Shown: positions 11,793-23,999 of the stretch, piece after piece
Position numbering within the stretch: the first letter of the stretch is position 1
How the letters are laid out: each line of letters begins with the position of its first letter
Source of the DNA: Enchytraeus crypticus
Taxonomy: Eukaryota > Annelida > Clitellata > Enchytraeida > Enchytraeidae
Direction: 5' to 3'
Assembly: GCA_905160935.1 (NCBI GenBank)
Contig: CAJHZI010000190.1
Location: forward strand, 403,501 to 467,500
DNA length: 64,000 nt
Made by a program: the position numbers and the translations under genes
The notes under the pieces: model-generated
Databases searched by the model: none
Told to the model about the DNA's origin: nothing
Seen by the model: the letters and a program-made list of their open reading frames with translations, nothing else

Positions 11793-13789
11793 GTGATATA
11801 ATGCAGTATTGGGAATCAGCCTTAACGTCGTGTGATTGTTATGACAATCGTATAATTAATTTCAATAATAAATACTACAAAAATGTGATTATAAAAATCT
11901 ATTTCTATATGTACAACCAAAGAATAAATGCTTCATCAAAGAGAGATTTAACTCATATTTACCTTCTTGACTCAGAAAGATTTTTTCTAATTTGCTTGTG
12001 TATGAAGCATCCAACACTGTCGGCAGTTCCGTTAAGTTGCTAAGTTAAGTACAGGCAATGCTTCAATGCTTGACAGATTAATTTGTCCAGGATTTGCAAA
12101 TAAGTCTTATATTACATGTATATAACTCTATTGTATATTATATTGTAGTTAAAATATTGAAGTAAGAATCATTTGTGGGTCAAATCGTGAATTCTTATGA
12201 GTTAAAGATAAGTAATAAAGTACTGTACGTTTAGCAATGCGATCTTTATCCTATACTATATTTTCAACATAATACAATACAAATTTCGTCTAAGGCTTGT
12301 AAATAAGCTTTAAAGCTAAGTTATATGCTTTTTCAGTATTTCAATGATATTGTATTATATTATAAAGACCGTTTTATTAGAAATCGAACCCATTTCTTCC
12401 GCAAAGGAAAGTCACATAGTAAATTACTGAATTTAAGATCGAGACACTAAATTCCTCGAGTTAAAAAGTGCGACAAGAACAGAGAGAAAACTAATCAGAT
12501 TACATCTGGACGTACATTGGAGAAGATAAGCCTCCTTGCAAACTAACTTTAACATGATATTTTAAACTGCTGCATAAACGTATCCTTCAAAAGCTACCCT
12601 TTGAAGCAGTTTTAAGCATCAAATGTGAGATGATCGGTAGCTTCTTATGTCGTGTGCGAAGGAGAGAAATTCCTAGTAACTTGGACTTTTTCTTCCCCCA
12701 TAATTCCTCTGATATTTTTGACTATTTGAAAAAATGGCTGATCAAATGAATCATAAGCAAGACATCTTCAGTTTATTCTAGAATATCGGGTTCTAAGCAT
12801 CTTCCACTCACTAACATCTCCGAGTTGGCAAAAATTGCGATATTTAACTTCTTAGATATCAGTGTACGGCTTGTATAGATGTTGCGTGCGAATTGAACAA
12901 GGAGTCTCTCCCTGTTTGGAAAGTCTCTCTCGAGATCGTTATCCCGATATGTCAATGAAGTTTAGCTCGACACAATTAATCACTCGAGTCTTGTTGCCAA
13001 TTTCGCAGTCCAATATCGCAGTGATCTTGGGAATTATTCGGAAGAACCGATACGGTTATAGCGGTTGCAATCAGGAATCTGACATTTTATATCATGCCGC
13101 AGCATATTTAATAATTCAGGGAAGATATAGGAGATACGACAGAATATATATCTAGTTAGATTAATTTTGTGAATTCTGATTTTAATTATGTTTATTAAGC
13201 GTATATTATGTCACTTTTATTGTTCAGTATTGGTCCAGAAAACTAAATGGAAGAGACACTAGAAGTTCCTTTCAGAGGGTTCGATTCATTATACAGCTGC
13301 ATTAATTCTTTCAGAAATAGAAAATTCGGTGGAGAGACAAGGGACACATTAATGATTTGAGAACATGCGCACTTTTTTATTAATTTATTTAGTTACTTTA
13401 GTTTTCTTAATTTTTTTGCTCTGTTGTGTACTTGGTACAGTGAGCCTTTAATCAACAGATTCGTATTAGCTTCAAATGGTGACTTTGATTGACGAATTAG
13501 AAGTCAATTCAAGCGTCACTTAACAAAACAGTGTGAGCAATAACGGCTAAAATTACGGATAAATTTTAATTCATCAGCCAAGGCGATTTAACGTTATGTT
13601 CTTCATAGATACGAAGCCAACGACAAAAAAATCCGTCTTTTAGAATCTTTGCACTTCAACAATATTATAGAGAATTTCAGTATTTTTTGCTCGATTCATT
13701 TAATATTCAATTTGTAATCTCTGAAAAGTTATATTTAATTTAAATTACTAGCTATCTAGTTGCATGGTTCATGTCGGCTGTCTTAGGTC

Positions 13790-13905
13790 GCAATGAAAAG
13801 GTTGTCGAGTGCGGATCACTAAGTACTGAGTTCAAATCCTGAGCTCCTCACGCCACCAATGGTTTTCCAGGCAGCAAACTGACTTTAAAACTTTGCTCTA
13901 CGTTC
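13790..13905 (+). repeat. tRNA-derived SINE, family A
   Basis: GTGCGGATCACTAAGTACTG, B box GTTCAAATCC and a tail AAACTGACTTTAAAAC. It lies directly against a minus-strand LINE 3' fragment, upstream of the GPCR. Confidence 0.55.
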
Positions 13906-14100
13906 TTCTTCTAGTGCACTGCCTAAAGGCAGGTACTTGTTTAGTAACTCTTCCAACCAATTCTATGCTCAGCCTTCCTTTTCATCTCTTTATATAAATT
14001 TGCTATCAGATCATCTAACATCTCATGACTTCCTCTAAAACGTTCCCTTGCATTGTTCCTTCTACTATATTCCTCAACACCCCCCTTTTAATATGCCATA
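13905..14100 (-). mobile_element. LINE 3' fragment upstream of the GPCR
   Basis: Antisense: CTAGTGCACTGCCTAAAGGC, TTCCTTTTCATCTC, CAGATCATCTAACATCTCAT and CACCCCCCTTTTAATATG are diverged LINE 3' sequence. It ends about 230 bases before the likely GPCR start codon, so it may form part of its promoter region. Confidence 0.65.
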
Positions 14101-14329
14101 TGAAGCTTTTCGCTCAATTTTTTATATTAAATTAAACTGTCTACCCTTATCGAATCTCAAGAACTTCTTCTGCTGTGATTTTATTAGTCCGACCTGTATT
14201 AGCCTCTAAATTTATTTATTTTCACATCTGAGCACTTTAATGCATTCTAGCGTTTGTTTTATCACTTCAGGGTCCGGTAAGATATCAAAGCCTCTCACGC
14301 TGTATTCGTCACGGTCCAAATCACAAATA

Positions 14330-16517
14330 ATGATGTCGATGGAAGAGGGTTGCGCACTCTTTAATTTCATCGTTTGGGGGGCGGTGGGCAGCGCACTCTA
14401 CGCATTCGGTTACGTGGGAAACCTTCTGAGCGTGTTCGCTTTACAGAGAGGTAAGCTTGGTAGTTCTTCCTGTTTGTTATTTTTATTTTATTCGCTTCGC
14501 ACAGTACAGTAACATAGCAAGTAGCACGTAGTACGTATTGACATATATTATAATGATGCAAAATCAGGGTAAACCTAAGGCGCTTGTTATGACCCAAAAA
14601 GTTTCGGCTACGAAAGAACATTCTGCTGTAAATGAAGCTAAGTCTGAAATTTATCTTCGTTTTAAAAGTTTATGATAACTCGATGTAGATTGGATCCGTG
14701 CTTGCTAGACACAAACGTGCAATCAACTTGACCGCCAGCATGCATAACTCTTAAAATATGCCTAAAAAGTGAAAACAATCGGCCTGATATATTCTTGAGT
14801 ACTCACTGTTTTGTAGTTAATTTGTAGTTATGTAAGTTTGTTCTTTAACGTAGGTTACAAATTGGGATAATACTGTATAAGGTGCGCTCAACTCTTATAA
14901 TTATCAGTACTGACCTCCGTAAATTCTATAGTCTTGAAGTTTGATGCGAGATAATTATTATATGACGTCGTAATAAATAGATGAATAAATAAATAAATTT
15001 AAATCATTACTTTGTGTTTATTATTAATATCCTTACAATACGCTACATAAAAAGTCTGCATCTTTTACATAAATTTCATTGTCATTAGAGAATCTCAGTA
15101 TAGTCCGCTCCCACACCCAACATCAGTTTCCTCTCCCTCTTGTTGTTGCTGTTTTTCTTAAGAATGAACCTTCCACTTCCTCTCCACTTGTTCTGAGCAT
15201 GAAGAACCTTGTATCAAAATCAATTTAAATTAAATTAACTAAATATTTTTTTAATTTTCAGACATCAGAACTCCCACAACAACGCTCCTCCAGAGCCTCG
15301 CGGTCAGTGACCTCATCCTCCTACTCTCTGTCTGCATCACGGACGCCGTGCCCTACATCTGCACCTACACAGGCGAGTGCAACAACCCATGGAAGGTCTG
15401 GCCCAGTATTCGCTACATCTGGATGCTCACACCCGTTAGTCACATGTGCAGTATTTGGCTGGTTGTACTCGTATCCGGCAACAGATACTGGGCAGTCTGT
15501 CGGCCGCACAGTACAGGAGTGGTGTGGACGAACAGAAGGACTTGGATCTACGTAGCGTGCGTGGTTGCGCTGGTCACAGCCTTCAACATGCCGCGTTTAT
15601 TCGAGTACGATTTTAAAGATGGCTGCGATGAGGAGGAAAGTAATTCGACTGCGAAATCTAGAATTAACTCAACCTCGAGTATACACTCACGTACATACAC
15701 TCCATCTCCTATAGGACTGTACACTTGGGCGGAGACTGAGGGAGACGATTCCGAAATCGGCTTGCCACCATCCGAGCAGATAGGATATGACATTGAAACG
15801 ACATCACAAAGGACGAACGGTTCGTGCGAATGGATTACGAAGGAAGTACCGTCGGAGTTTGGAAATGCCTACTCGTATCGGGTTATCTATAAAGTGATAC
15901 TGGTTAACACATTACTCGTTTTACTTCCACTCGCCTTTCTGCTCGTCTCAAGTATTTGGATCGTACGGACGCTGCGATTATCTCAACGAATGAGTAATCT
16001 AAAAAAGAGATCGATCGCCTATCCGTCATCCGTGTCGAATCATCACTGTACCGCAACAGCGACAATGAATGGTTCATCTTGCGTCACAGATGGGTCCACA
16101 AGAAGAGTCAGGATCGAAAGCCTTCAAAGAGGCGATCTTGCCATGCCGGCGGCGTTCAGTAAGAGAGCGACGCCTTCCAGAGAGGTAACATTCCTACTCG
16201 TAACTGTGGTGCTGGTAGCCGTGTTCTGCCAAACCCCACTGGCCGTATTTCACTTCGTACGATACGTCTATAAATATCACTGCGGAGATACTGTATTTTA
16301 CTTAGAAAGTTTCAGTAAGTTCCTCGTTAATCTAAACTCCTGTATTAATTTTGTTATATACTGCTTGCTAAGTCCCAGATTCCGACGGATGTTGAAGGAT
16401 GCCCTGACGTGCAGGGGGGCTAGGACGCGGGACAGAAGGGGGTCGGCGGCCCCCGCTCCCAGCAGAATGCAGTTTGAATTTTCGGTTAGAGAATCGTTCC
16501 GAAGGCGGATAACATGA
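14330..16517 (+). CDS. Class A peptide GPCR, FMRFamide-receptor-like
   Basis: Coding exons 14330..14450 and 15262..16517 join in phase 1 (donor AGAG|GTAAG, acceptor TTTTCAG). I see seven membrane segments. Counting residues from an in-frame upstream ATG at 14240, TM1 has GN at 60-61, TM2 has LAVSD with D87, TM3 ends in NRYWAVC (144-150) where most receptors have DRY/ERY, TM6 has FCQTP (392-396) in place of CWxP, and TM7 has NFVIY (433-437) in place of NPxxY. These departures fit FMRFamide/neuropeptide receptors. The second extracellular loop is about 95 residues, acidic, with three N-glycosylation sites (198, 206, 256) and a Cys at 259. The C tail is Arg/Ser rich. A good acceptor ending at 14270 (ATCACTTCAG) suggests a 5' exon upstream, so I start at ATG 14330; ATG 14240 is the alternative, adding 30 residues. 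Expected role: plasma-membrane receptor for a short amidated peptide. The class is secure; the ligand is not. Confidence 0.85.
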
Positions 16518-19021
16518 AGCCGAAAATACCAGATAATGCTGTAGATATTTTCTATTCCAAGGCTGTAATGTTATCAGTCAGTAATTAAATTTTTGGAGCA
16601 GTATAGCTCTGTGCCAGGAAATTTCAAGGCAACCGTGGACCTCTAATTAGGTTACGAAGTAATTTGAGAATTCAGAGCTACTGCGAATCTCGGAAAGAAA
16701 TTAGTATTTCGAAATATTGCCAGAGAGAATATTGCATGTGATAATTCGATGGGAATCATATCAGTTTACAAATTCTATAATTCGTTGGAAGTAGTAGTAG
16801 CGTATGTAGGAGGCTCAAAGAATCGAAAAAAGAAAAGAGAGTAATAGATAGATAGATGTTATGTTTATTTCCGCCAAGACAACAAATGTATAATAGTAAT
16901 TGTAAGTTACCAACATCAACAAAAAATCTTCTGCATCAAGCTACAACAAATTCATCATTTGATTTAGGAAGAGGTAGATCTACGACAGAAAACCAAGAGA
17001 GATAGGCCAATAAGTTAAAGGGTGGTGTTATAAATTGAAATAAATTCAAAAATGACGACTATGTCGATAAATTGCGTTACTCTCTCAGAACGTGAGAAAA
17101 CCCCAGGGAGTGTGCGGTTTCTTCCACTTTCTCTGCGTTCACGACCTGTTCAGACATCTGGATAACGTCTCTGTGATCTCTACAACGAAATGTTAGACAT
17201 GATTACTAAATTAGCTACAATAGAGAAAAACTGGTTAACGCATCTTGTGGATATCAATGGAGTTTACATTTAAAATAGTTGGATTTACAAAGTATTGCGC
17301 CGTGATAAACGTAATCAAAACATAACAACCAATCGAGTTACTATCGGGATTTAAAATTGTTTTTTTGAGACATTAATAAGTGTTCAGTTAGTAACTACGA
17401 AGGTACTCGATTTGCATTTTAAATATGGTAAAGAGAAATTGAATACTTTCCTTAGCTGGTACTTAAATGTATCGACACATAGCACCTGTACAGCATTTTC
17501 TGTAATCAATTGTAAATAACTATGTTTACTCCATTGTAGTGGTCAAAGGCATGGGCACAGATTGCTTATCGAAATAACGTAATATTAAATTCTCTCTTCA
17601 TAAAAATTAATAAATATTTTGCTAATCTGTCATACATCTTCATCAAAATATTGGGAACGGACCGAAAAATTATATTTCCATTACACCACTGGCTCATTGT
17701 GGCTTGCGTTTGGATATTGGCCGAAATATCAACAGTAGTTGGAGAAATCCCACGGGATGCTAAGATCAATTGAAGTCAGATGGATCGGTTTATTATCGCT
17801 CATGGCAATCGAAAACAAAGCAATTGAATTCATGCCAATGGCAAAAGAAAATGTGGAATGCTAACAATAATTGTCACAGACAAAAGACACATTGAAATTT
17901 TCAAAAGGGTATTATGAACTTCTTACGAAGAAACTTCAATTAACTAAGTTTAAAAAGTATTTATCTCATGTTTATCAGTATATATGATTAACCACAAAAA
18001 TCTACATATGATGGGAAACTTCTGGGTATACGCATGCATTCATGTGCATGTATACACAGGATATACATGTATATTACATACATGTGTATGTACACAAGTT
18101 AAGTTATTTTTTGCTTAATTAACTTTTAGAGTAAAATACCGTATTACTTCTGTCAATAGCTGTTGTTTAGACTTAATGTATAATATTTGAGTAAATTTTA
18201 TAAATAAATATTGCTCACCTGTATCAATATCTTTATCTATATCTGAGGATAGATATCAAAAGACTTCAATTGTTTCAATGCCAAAGCAAGGGAAAAGGAA
18301 AAGAGGAAGACATAGGAATACTTGGTTCAGCACGATAGACAAAGACTTGTGAACATTGAACATTTCATGGGAAGACGCTGTGAAGATTGCTGATGAAAGA
18401 AACAAACGAATGGAATGATGTTGCCGTCCTATGTTCTGTACAGAACGCAAAGAACTAATGATAATAAATAGCTATAAGAAATTCAAATCCATAGAGATCT
18501 TTAGTTGGATAAATTAGTTCCAAAAATCAAAATTGGATGTCGCGTACCATTTAATGATTCAGTTAATTTATATCGAAGTAAATTTATTTTGAATTATTTA
18601 AATGCTTGTTAGGCAGCTCATGAAAATTAATCCTATTGTATAAAAAAATTTAATTTGACCAGTTCAATTTTTCTGGCTTTTATTTTGACATAAATAGTAT
18701 AAAACCATGTTTGTTTTGCATCAGATACTTCTCTAAATGTTTGTTGTGTCGAATGAAATGTTTATCAGTACCATCTAGCTACAACAAGTCACAATAAGAA
18801 AATAAACAGAAAAAACAGACACCAACAACTTAGCTTATGATCCGATCCAGTAGGGAATTATTTCAGGCCAGCTGGTTTCACTAGACACGAAGTCTGGAAA
18901 CAACAGCATTTGTTCTATTTAGTATTTTCATAGATATTCTCTATTCTGCGTTGCGATTAAAGATGAGCTATGATGAAAGTTGTATTAGAAAATATGAATA
19001 ATTCTAATGTTGTTATATTAT

Positions 19022-19170
19022 TTAGGCTGAGCCGTTGACTAGCTCGTAGAATTATTGTTCGATGGCAGATCATTAGGTGAAGAGTTTACATCCAGTGCTC
19101 TTCTTGTTACTGACAAGCTACCGAGCAGAAAACTGACGTTAAACTTGGCTATGTCTTTTGACTTTAAATT
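19022..19170 (+). repeat. tRNA-derived SINE, family A
   Basis: GGCTGAGCCGTTGACTAG, TTCGATGGCAGATCATTAGG, a decayed B box GTTTACATCC, and the tail AACTGACGTTAAACTTGGC. Confidence 0.6.
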
Positions 19171-19419
19171 ATGCCTTCATGTATTTATTTCAACAACTGA
19201 ATGACAAACAAAAATTCATGCGTGATGCTAAGAATCCAAATCACACTGTCATATCTAGCAAAGCAATCAGTCATTATGAACCTATCCAAACTACATAGTC
19301 TATGTACATACATTTACACATTATTATTTTCAATTCCAATTTGAGAAATTTAAACTGTCTAAAACCAACATTGAGAGTCTCAGGAAATGCCCTTTATATG
19401 AAAAGTACCATTAAATTAT

Positions 19420-19498
19420 ATCATAATAATAAAGATTTAACCTCCGATTCCTCATACAAGGATAATGTCAGGGACATATTGCATGTATATTGTTTTAT
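19420..19498 (+). repeat. Interspersed repeat D
   Basis: ATAATAATAAAGATTTAACC, then TCCTCATACAAGGATAATGT and CAGGGACATATTGCATG. Confidence 0.6.
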
Positions 19499-20183
19499 GA
19501 CATAATGAAGATATTTCAATTCCCCAGAATATAGTAGTTGCCTCATGTCTAAAAGAATTACTAACTGGTGCTAAACGCTTTCCCGTTAAAGCAGCAGCTG
19601 AATAGCTGTAGTCCAACATTTATTTATTTAAGCTGTTTTCAGCAGTAAGCATTGAAAGTCGTATAACGAACAGAAAACTCTTAATCTTATGTGCCAGTGG
19701 AAAGAAAATCCAATGATCCTATACAATAGAAATGCAAACATGGAGTTTTAATATTAAAGAAGTAAAAACAACTCATTAAATAAAAGCAGTGCTCTTCCAC
19801 AAAAAAGCCCGACCAGCTAGATTGAGTGGCTAAACAAAGCAAGAATTAATATTTAGTGTCCTACGCTTCGCTTGGAAATCAAAATCCGTATACAAATGCT
19901 TTTTGAGTCGTAAATGTATTTTGTATTCTGTATTCTTTAGTATTCTCTCCATAGGAATACCCATGACTAAATGTACATGTATATACATGTATATTTACAT
20001 AAGAGATTCTTGCAAAAATCACTAATTGAAACAATTAAAATATTTTTAGATACCAAAAACTTAATCATTTAATTCCATATTTTTTAATAACAACTCATTT
20101 AGTTTTCTTGTCAACTCTTATTTTTTAAGTTCGTTGTATGGGCTACATGTAAATATAATGATACATGTATATAATACTATAAT

Positions 20184-20222
<39 letters not shown>

Positions 20223-20330
20223 ATATATGCTGCGTATGTATATAATATACGTGTATATAATATACATATGTAGACCTATATACATTTATATAGTTTTACA
20301 TGTTATATACGTATATATGCATGTTATACT

Positions 20331-20404
<74 letters not shown>
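20184..20404 (+). repeat. (TA)n microsatellites
   Basis: Two TA tracts (20184..20235 and 20333..20404) joined by TA-rich sequence with ACATGT words. Confidence 0.95.
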
Positions 20405-20405
<1 letters not shown>

Positions 20406-20844
20406 CTAGCTTATTTACCATTTAGCACATACAGTGAACTCTAGATTCAGAATTGAAAATTGGCACCAAAACTAAATGAGTGTAATTATAAAAATATCCA
20501 ATAAATGGCAGTTGCACTTTTGACAATTTAAAATATTTTAATTATTTCAAATATTGATTTTTGCAAGAACCTCACGTATCGTTGAACGTTTTAGAAGCAT
20601 TGATCCGCACTTACATGTAGACTGTGTAACAGAGTGTGGGTGTATAGGTGAGCGTGTGTGAGCTCTACTGTAAGCCTTGGTGTGTACGTGTTGGTTTGGG
20701 TATGTATGCGTGTGACTGCTTGTAATAGTATAACTACTCAAAACCAGCCCCTTCTCTCATCGATTTGGCATAACATTTATAAAGTTACATAAAAGATTTG
20801 GAGATAATTCTGACGTCTCTTTCAATATTACGAGCATATTGTCA

Positions 20845-21032
20845 GAGATTGTCAGAGTCTCTCAGAGTCTCTCAGAGATTGTCAGAGACTGTCACTGTCA
20901 GAGACTGTCAGAGTCTGTCAGAGACTTCCAGAGGCTGTCAGAGACAGTCAAAGCCTGTGTGAGATAGGCAGAGACTGTCAAAGACTGTCAAAGACTGTCA
21001 GATACTCTCAGAGGCTGTCAGAGAATGTTTCG
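20845..21032 (+). repeat. Tandem repeat, about 10-base AGACTGTCAG unit
   Basis: About 18 variants of GAGACTGTCA/GAGTCTGTCA at 10-base spacing, giving helical-turn periodicity. Confidence 0.75.
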
Positions 21033-21429
21033 CAGTCGTGACGTAATGCATATTGAAAATATTTGCTACCAACTGGCCCGACCAACTAAGATAATCTAAT
21101 GATTACTAGATAAATTAAAATGAACTAAATTGTCAAATGTTCATAATATTCACTCGTATCGCATACACAGGTACGGTGTATTCGAATATATTGGTATGTG
21201 CTAGCCAACTAGTGATAGGGTATCCAAGAAGAGTAGCATTAGAGCTAAGCTCTTGTGTGGTTGACACAGGTTTAAAGCTTAAAAGCTTGAACCTCGATTA
21301 TTCTCAGGTTCCTTTTCGAAATATCGGTGCGGTGACTAGGCTAGCAACAAAATAGAGCTCTTCGCTAATTATTCAAACAATCAATCAATCAATCAAAATT
21401 TGACGTCCGGTTCCTCGTCGGGGAGGCTT

Positions 21430-21565
21430 CAAGCAAGCAGGCTCTTCACGTCGGTAAGATACTCGACCGCGGATCAGTAGGTGCGGGGTTCAAATCCTGG
21501 TCTCACCCGTCACTGATATCGCTTTCGAGTTCGATAACCTTAGCTTTACCAGCTTTTTACTAACA
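21430..21565 (+). repeat. tRNA-derived SINE, family A
   Basis: CACGTCGGTAAGATACTCGA, CCGCGGATCAGTAGGTGCGG, a B box GGTTCAAATCC and CACTGATATCGCTTTCGAG. One of the better-preserved copies. Confidence 0.75.
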
Positions 21566-21876
21566 ACCGCCAAATGACGACTGAGTATACAAAAACAGGA
21601 GAGGAAGTAAGATCAAAACAGTACAAGTCCAGAAGTCCATATCAAGTCCTGATCTGCATTTGGACACCGATCCTGAGATACTGGCTCAACCCTGGTTAAG
21701 AAAAGCATCAAAATTCTGCGGTTAGTTCAGGCTAAGCGGGGTCGCGTGAACACTCTTGCTTATCCTTCAGCGGGTTAACTTATATCAGATGCCACGCACG
21801 AGTTATTTAAGATCTCGTGCATCGTTAATATGTTCTCACGAGGGTCAAACGAATAGGATAAGGTTTTGTTTGTAGC

Positions 21877-21878
<2 letters not shown>

Positions 21879-21930
<52 letters not shown>
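21879..21930 (+). repeat. (TA)n microsatellite
   Basis: About 25 TA units. Confidence 0.95.
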
Positions 21931-22717
21931 TATCTAGTATCCAACAGCATAGCTGAGAAAAGCTCCTCCGCAGATCAACAAGTTTTCTATTCGAATCTCA
22001 ACTAGCTGTTGGTACTCTGAAAGTGTTGGAAAAAACAAATACGGTGATCTAGAAAATAGCATGCAAGTATCATATGCATCCGTTCTTGTCTTCTTAAACA
22101 GTTCTAAGTTCTAAGAATATTTAATAATTGTTAGATTATTAAAAAATAGATTTTAGTTTAGAGCTCCAAAAATTCGAAGATTCAATGTACATGTAAGTAG
22201 CTGGTCTAAATGGATTAATATGTCCAAACACATTATATCTTTAAGCTATTTCTTTTATGTAATTATTACTTTTGGAATTTTTAAAAATTTAGTATATAAA
22301 TGAAAGCACAAATTAACAATCTGTTTATTGCAAGTAATCATTATATTAGTCAGTAATTTAAATTATGTGTTCTATCTTTGCAGATATAAAATACAAACCA
22401 AATGTAATAAAATGTTCCTCACGCAATTCAATTAAAATTAAATGATATCTATGATTTCACAATAAATCCATCTCCATCCTTAAAATTGGTTTCATGACTT
22501 GATGCAAGCCTTTGTGCTAAGTGCAAACTTTACGACTGGATGTCCATTTGAATCCCTTATCAAGATATCACTGATATCATCCAATCCTTGGCCGTAGAAT
22601 GGTTTTGATAGAGAGACTTTAGATATCTCATATGAGCTTCAACAGCTAAATGCAAATTGCTTTTCAATTATTCAAATTACTATTAAAATTATTACATTAT
22701 TTATATTTTGGGCAACT

Positions 22718-22858
22718 ATCATGAGTTGGACGACTGAATAACTAACACGCTGGAGTGAGAAGCAGGAGACCATCGTTTCGAATACCAGCCAAAACGTCTC
22801 TGAGAGTATCCCTTGTGATACAGAAGCAAACGTTAAATTTAGCTTTAAATTTTTAAAT
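22718..22858 (+). repeat. tRNA-derived SINE, variant of family A
   Basis: GAGTTGGACGACTGAATAAC, a B-box-like GTTTCGAATACC and the family tail AAACGTTAAATTTAGCTTT. More diverged in the body than the other copies. Confidence 0.45.
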
Positions 22859-23014
22859 AATGATGAATTACGTAACGGTAAGAAAAGTTAAGGAAAACAA
22901 TATAACGCCGATGTCGTGTAATCGTTATAGTATTACTAGTTAGGTGCTTGTAAAATTATTTAGATTGATATACATCAATAATAGAGTTATTGATTTCAAC
23001 CGGCAGTAAATGTA

Positions 23015-23365
23015 TCTCTCTCTCTTAGTGCACTGCCTACTGGCAGGTCCATGGTACATAACGCCTCCACTCTTCTCTGTCTACCGCCTTCCTCTTCTTT
23101 TCCACATATGAGTGGGTCTTTAAATCATCTAACATACCTAATCTCGGCCTGCCCCTGCCTCTTTTTTCTTACATTCTACCTTCTATGACCTCTTTTAATA
23201 AACCTCCCCCCCTTAGAAAGTGTTCTATCCATATCTTCTTCCTATTTCTTAATACATTTATCAACTGTCTATCTGTGCCAACTCTCTCCAGAACTTCCTC
23301 ATTTGTAACCTTTTGAGTCCAGCTAATCCTCTCCTTTCTTCTCCAAATCCACATTTCCAAAGTAA
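23015..23365 (-). mobile_element. LINE 3' fragment, well preserved
   Basis: Reads as the reverse complement of the LINE end: TCTTAGTGCACTGCCTACTG, CTCGGCCTGCCCCTGCCTCT, CATTTATCAACTGTCTATCT, AGTCCAGCTAATCCTCTCC. A minus-strand frame here encodes [20 protein letters not shown], as in the longer copies. It is 5' truncated at about 23365. Confidence 0.85.
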
Positions 23366-23371
23366 ATGTAT

Positions 23372-23458
23372 ATAATAACAATAATAATAATGATAATAAT
23401 AATATTATTAAAGGCTTAACCTCATACAAGGATAATGTCAGCGACGCCCCTATATATA
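23372..23458 (+). repeat. Interspersed repeat D
   Basis: ATAATAATAATATTATTAAA, GGCTTAACCTCATACAAGGA, TAATGTCAGCGACGCCCC. A second, inverted copy lies 110 bases further on. Confidence 0.6.
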
Positions 23459-23564
23459 CGAATTTGTACAAAAATATATGCAATGATATGAATCACCGGA
23501 CTGGCATAGTTTAGGATCATGTCTCTCAACACCACAGGATTTGCAATGAATCGATCTCAAGTTA

Positions 23565-23660
23565 CATCGATTTCCCCGCATCACAGTGAAATGTGATGTG
23601 GGGGATGTCCTCGACATCATCCTTGTATGAAGAAACTGGCGTTAATTCTTTACTACCATT
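23565..23660 (-). repeat. Interspersed repeat D, inverted
   Basis: ATTTCCCCGCATCACAGTGA, GATGTGGGGGATGTCCTCGA, CATCATCCTTGTATGAAGAA, ACTGGCGTTAA: the reverse complement of the D core. Confidence 0.6.
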
Positions 23661-23739
23661 TCCCGTGTTGTGTTCGAGTAACTGAAGAATAGTCCAAACG
23701 TTAACTTTACGTGTCGTAAAAAGCAGCAAAGTATAAATC

Positions 23740-23940
23740 AAAAAAGTTAACAGGAAACCACCTCAGAAGCCATTTTCCCTCAACATAAATAGGTTACATA
23801 AGGCATGGGTAAGGCATTACCTTTTTTAAGAGACAAACTTGTTGACCTATAGGACGCTTCATATGGAAAGTGAAAGCAGACTCGAGAATATGAATATGTA
23901 TCATGGACCTACTGCTTGACTTGACAAGTTGACAGAACAC

Positions 23941-23950
<10 letters not shown>
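23740..23950 (+). repeat. SINE, family C, with LINE-like 3' tail
   Basis: AGGAAACCACCTCAGAAGCC, GGTTACATAAGGCATGGGTA, AACTTGTTGACCTATAGGAC, AAAGTGAAAGCAGACTCGAG and ATCATGGACCTACTGC, ending at CACTAGAGAGAG and a long AG tract. Confidence 0.65.
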
Positions 23951-23984
<34 letters not shown>

Positions 23985-23999
23985 TTGAGAGAGAGAGAT
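23943..23999 (+). repeat. (AG)n microsatellite
   Basis: AG tract continuing from the end of a family C SINE. Confidence 0.95.

Larger units (their letters stand above)
41..13789. other. Intergenic region, repeats only
   Basis: Apart from the repeats listed, I see no exon-like sequence with coding bias or conserved motifs. GC-richer islands at about 3720-3830, 5110-5340 and 10560-10650 show nothing recognisable; they may be unlisted repeats or conserved noncoding DNA. Confidence 0.5.

Noticed and set aside
12862-13155. 97-codon ORF on the plus strand
   Set aside because: No recognisable motif, no plausible splice partners, and both strands are partly open; likely chance.
15307-15793. Additional ORFs over the GPCR second exon
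   Set aside because: Shadow frames; only the frame with TM2-TM7 motifs is supported.
20134-20409. 91-codon ORF of Tyr/Ile repeats
   Set aside because: It is translation of a TA microsatellite; the same applies to frames at 32297-32507, 37048-37385 and 50974-51189.
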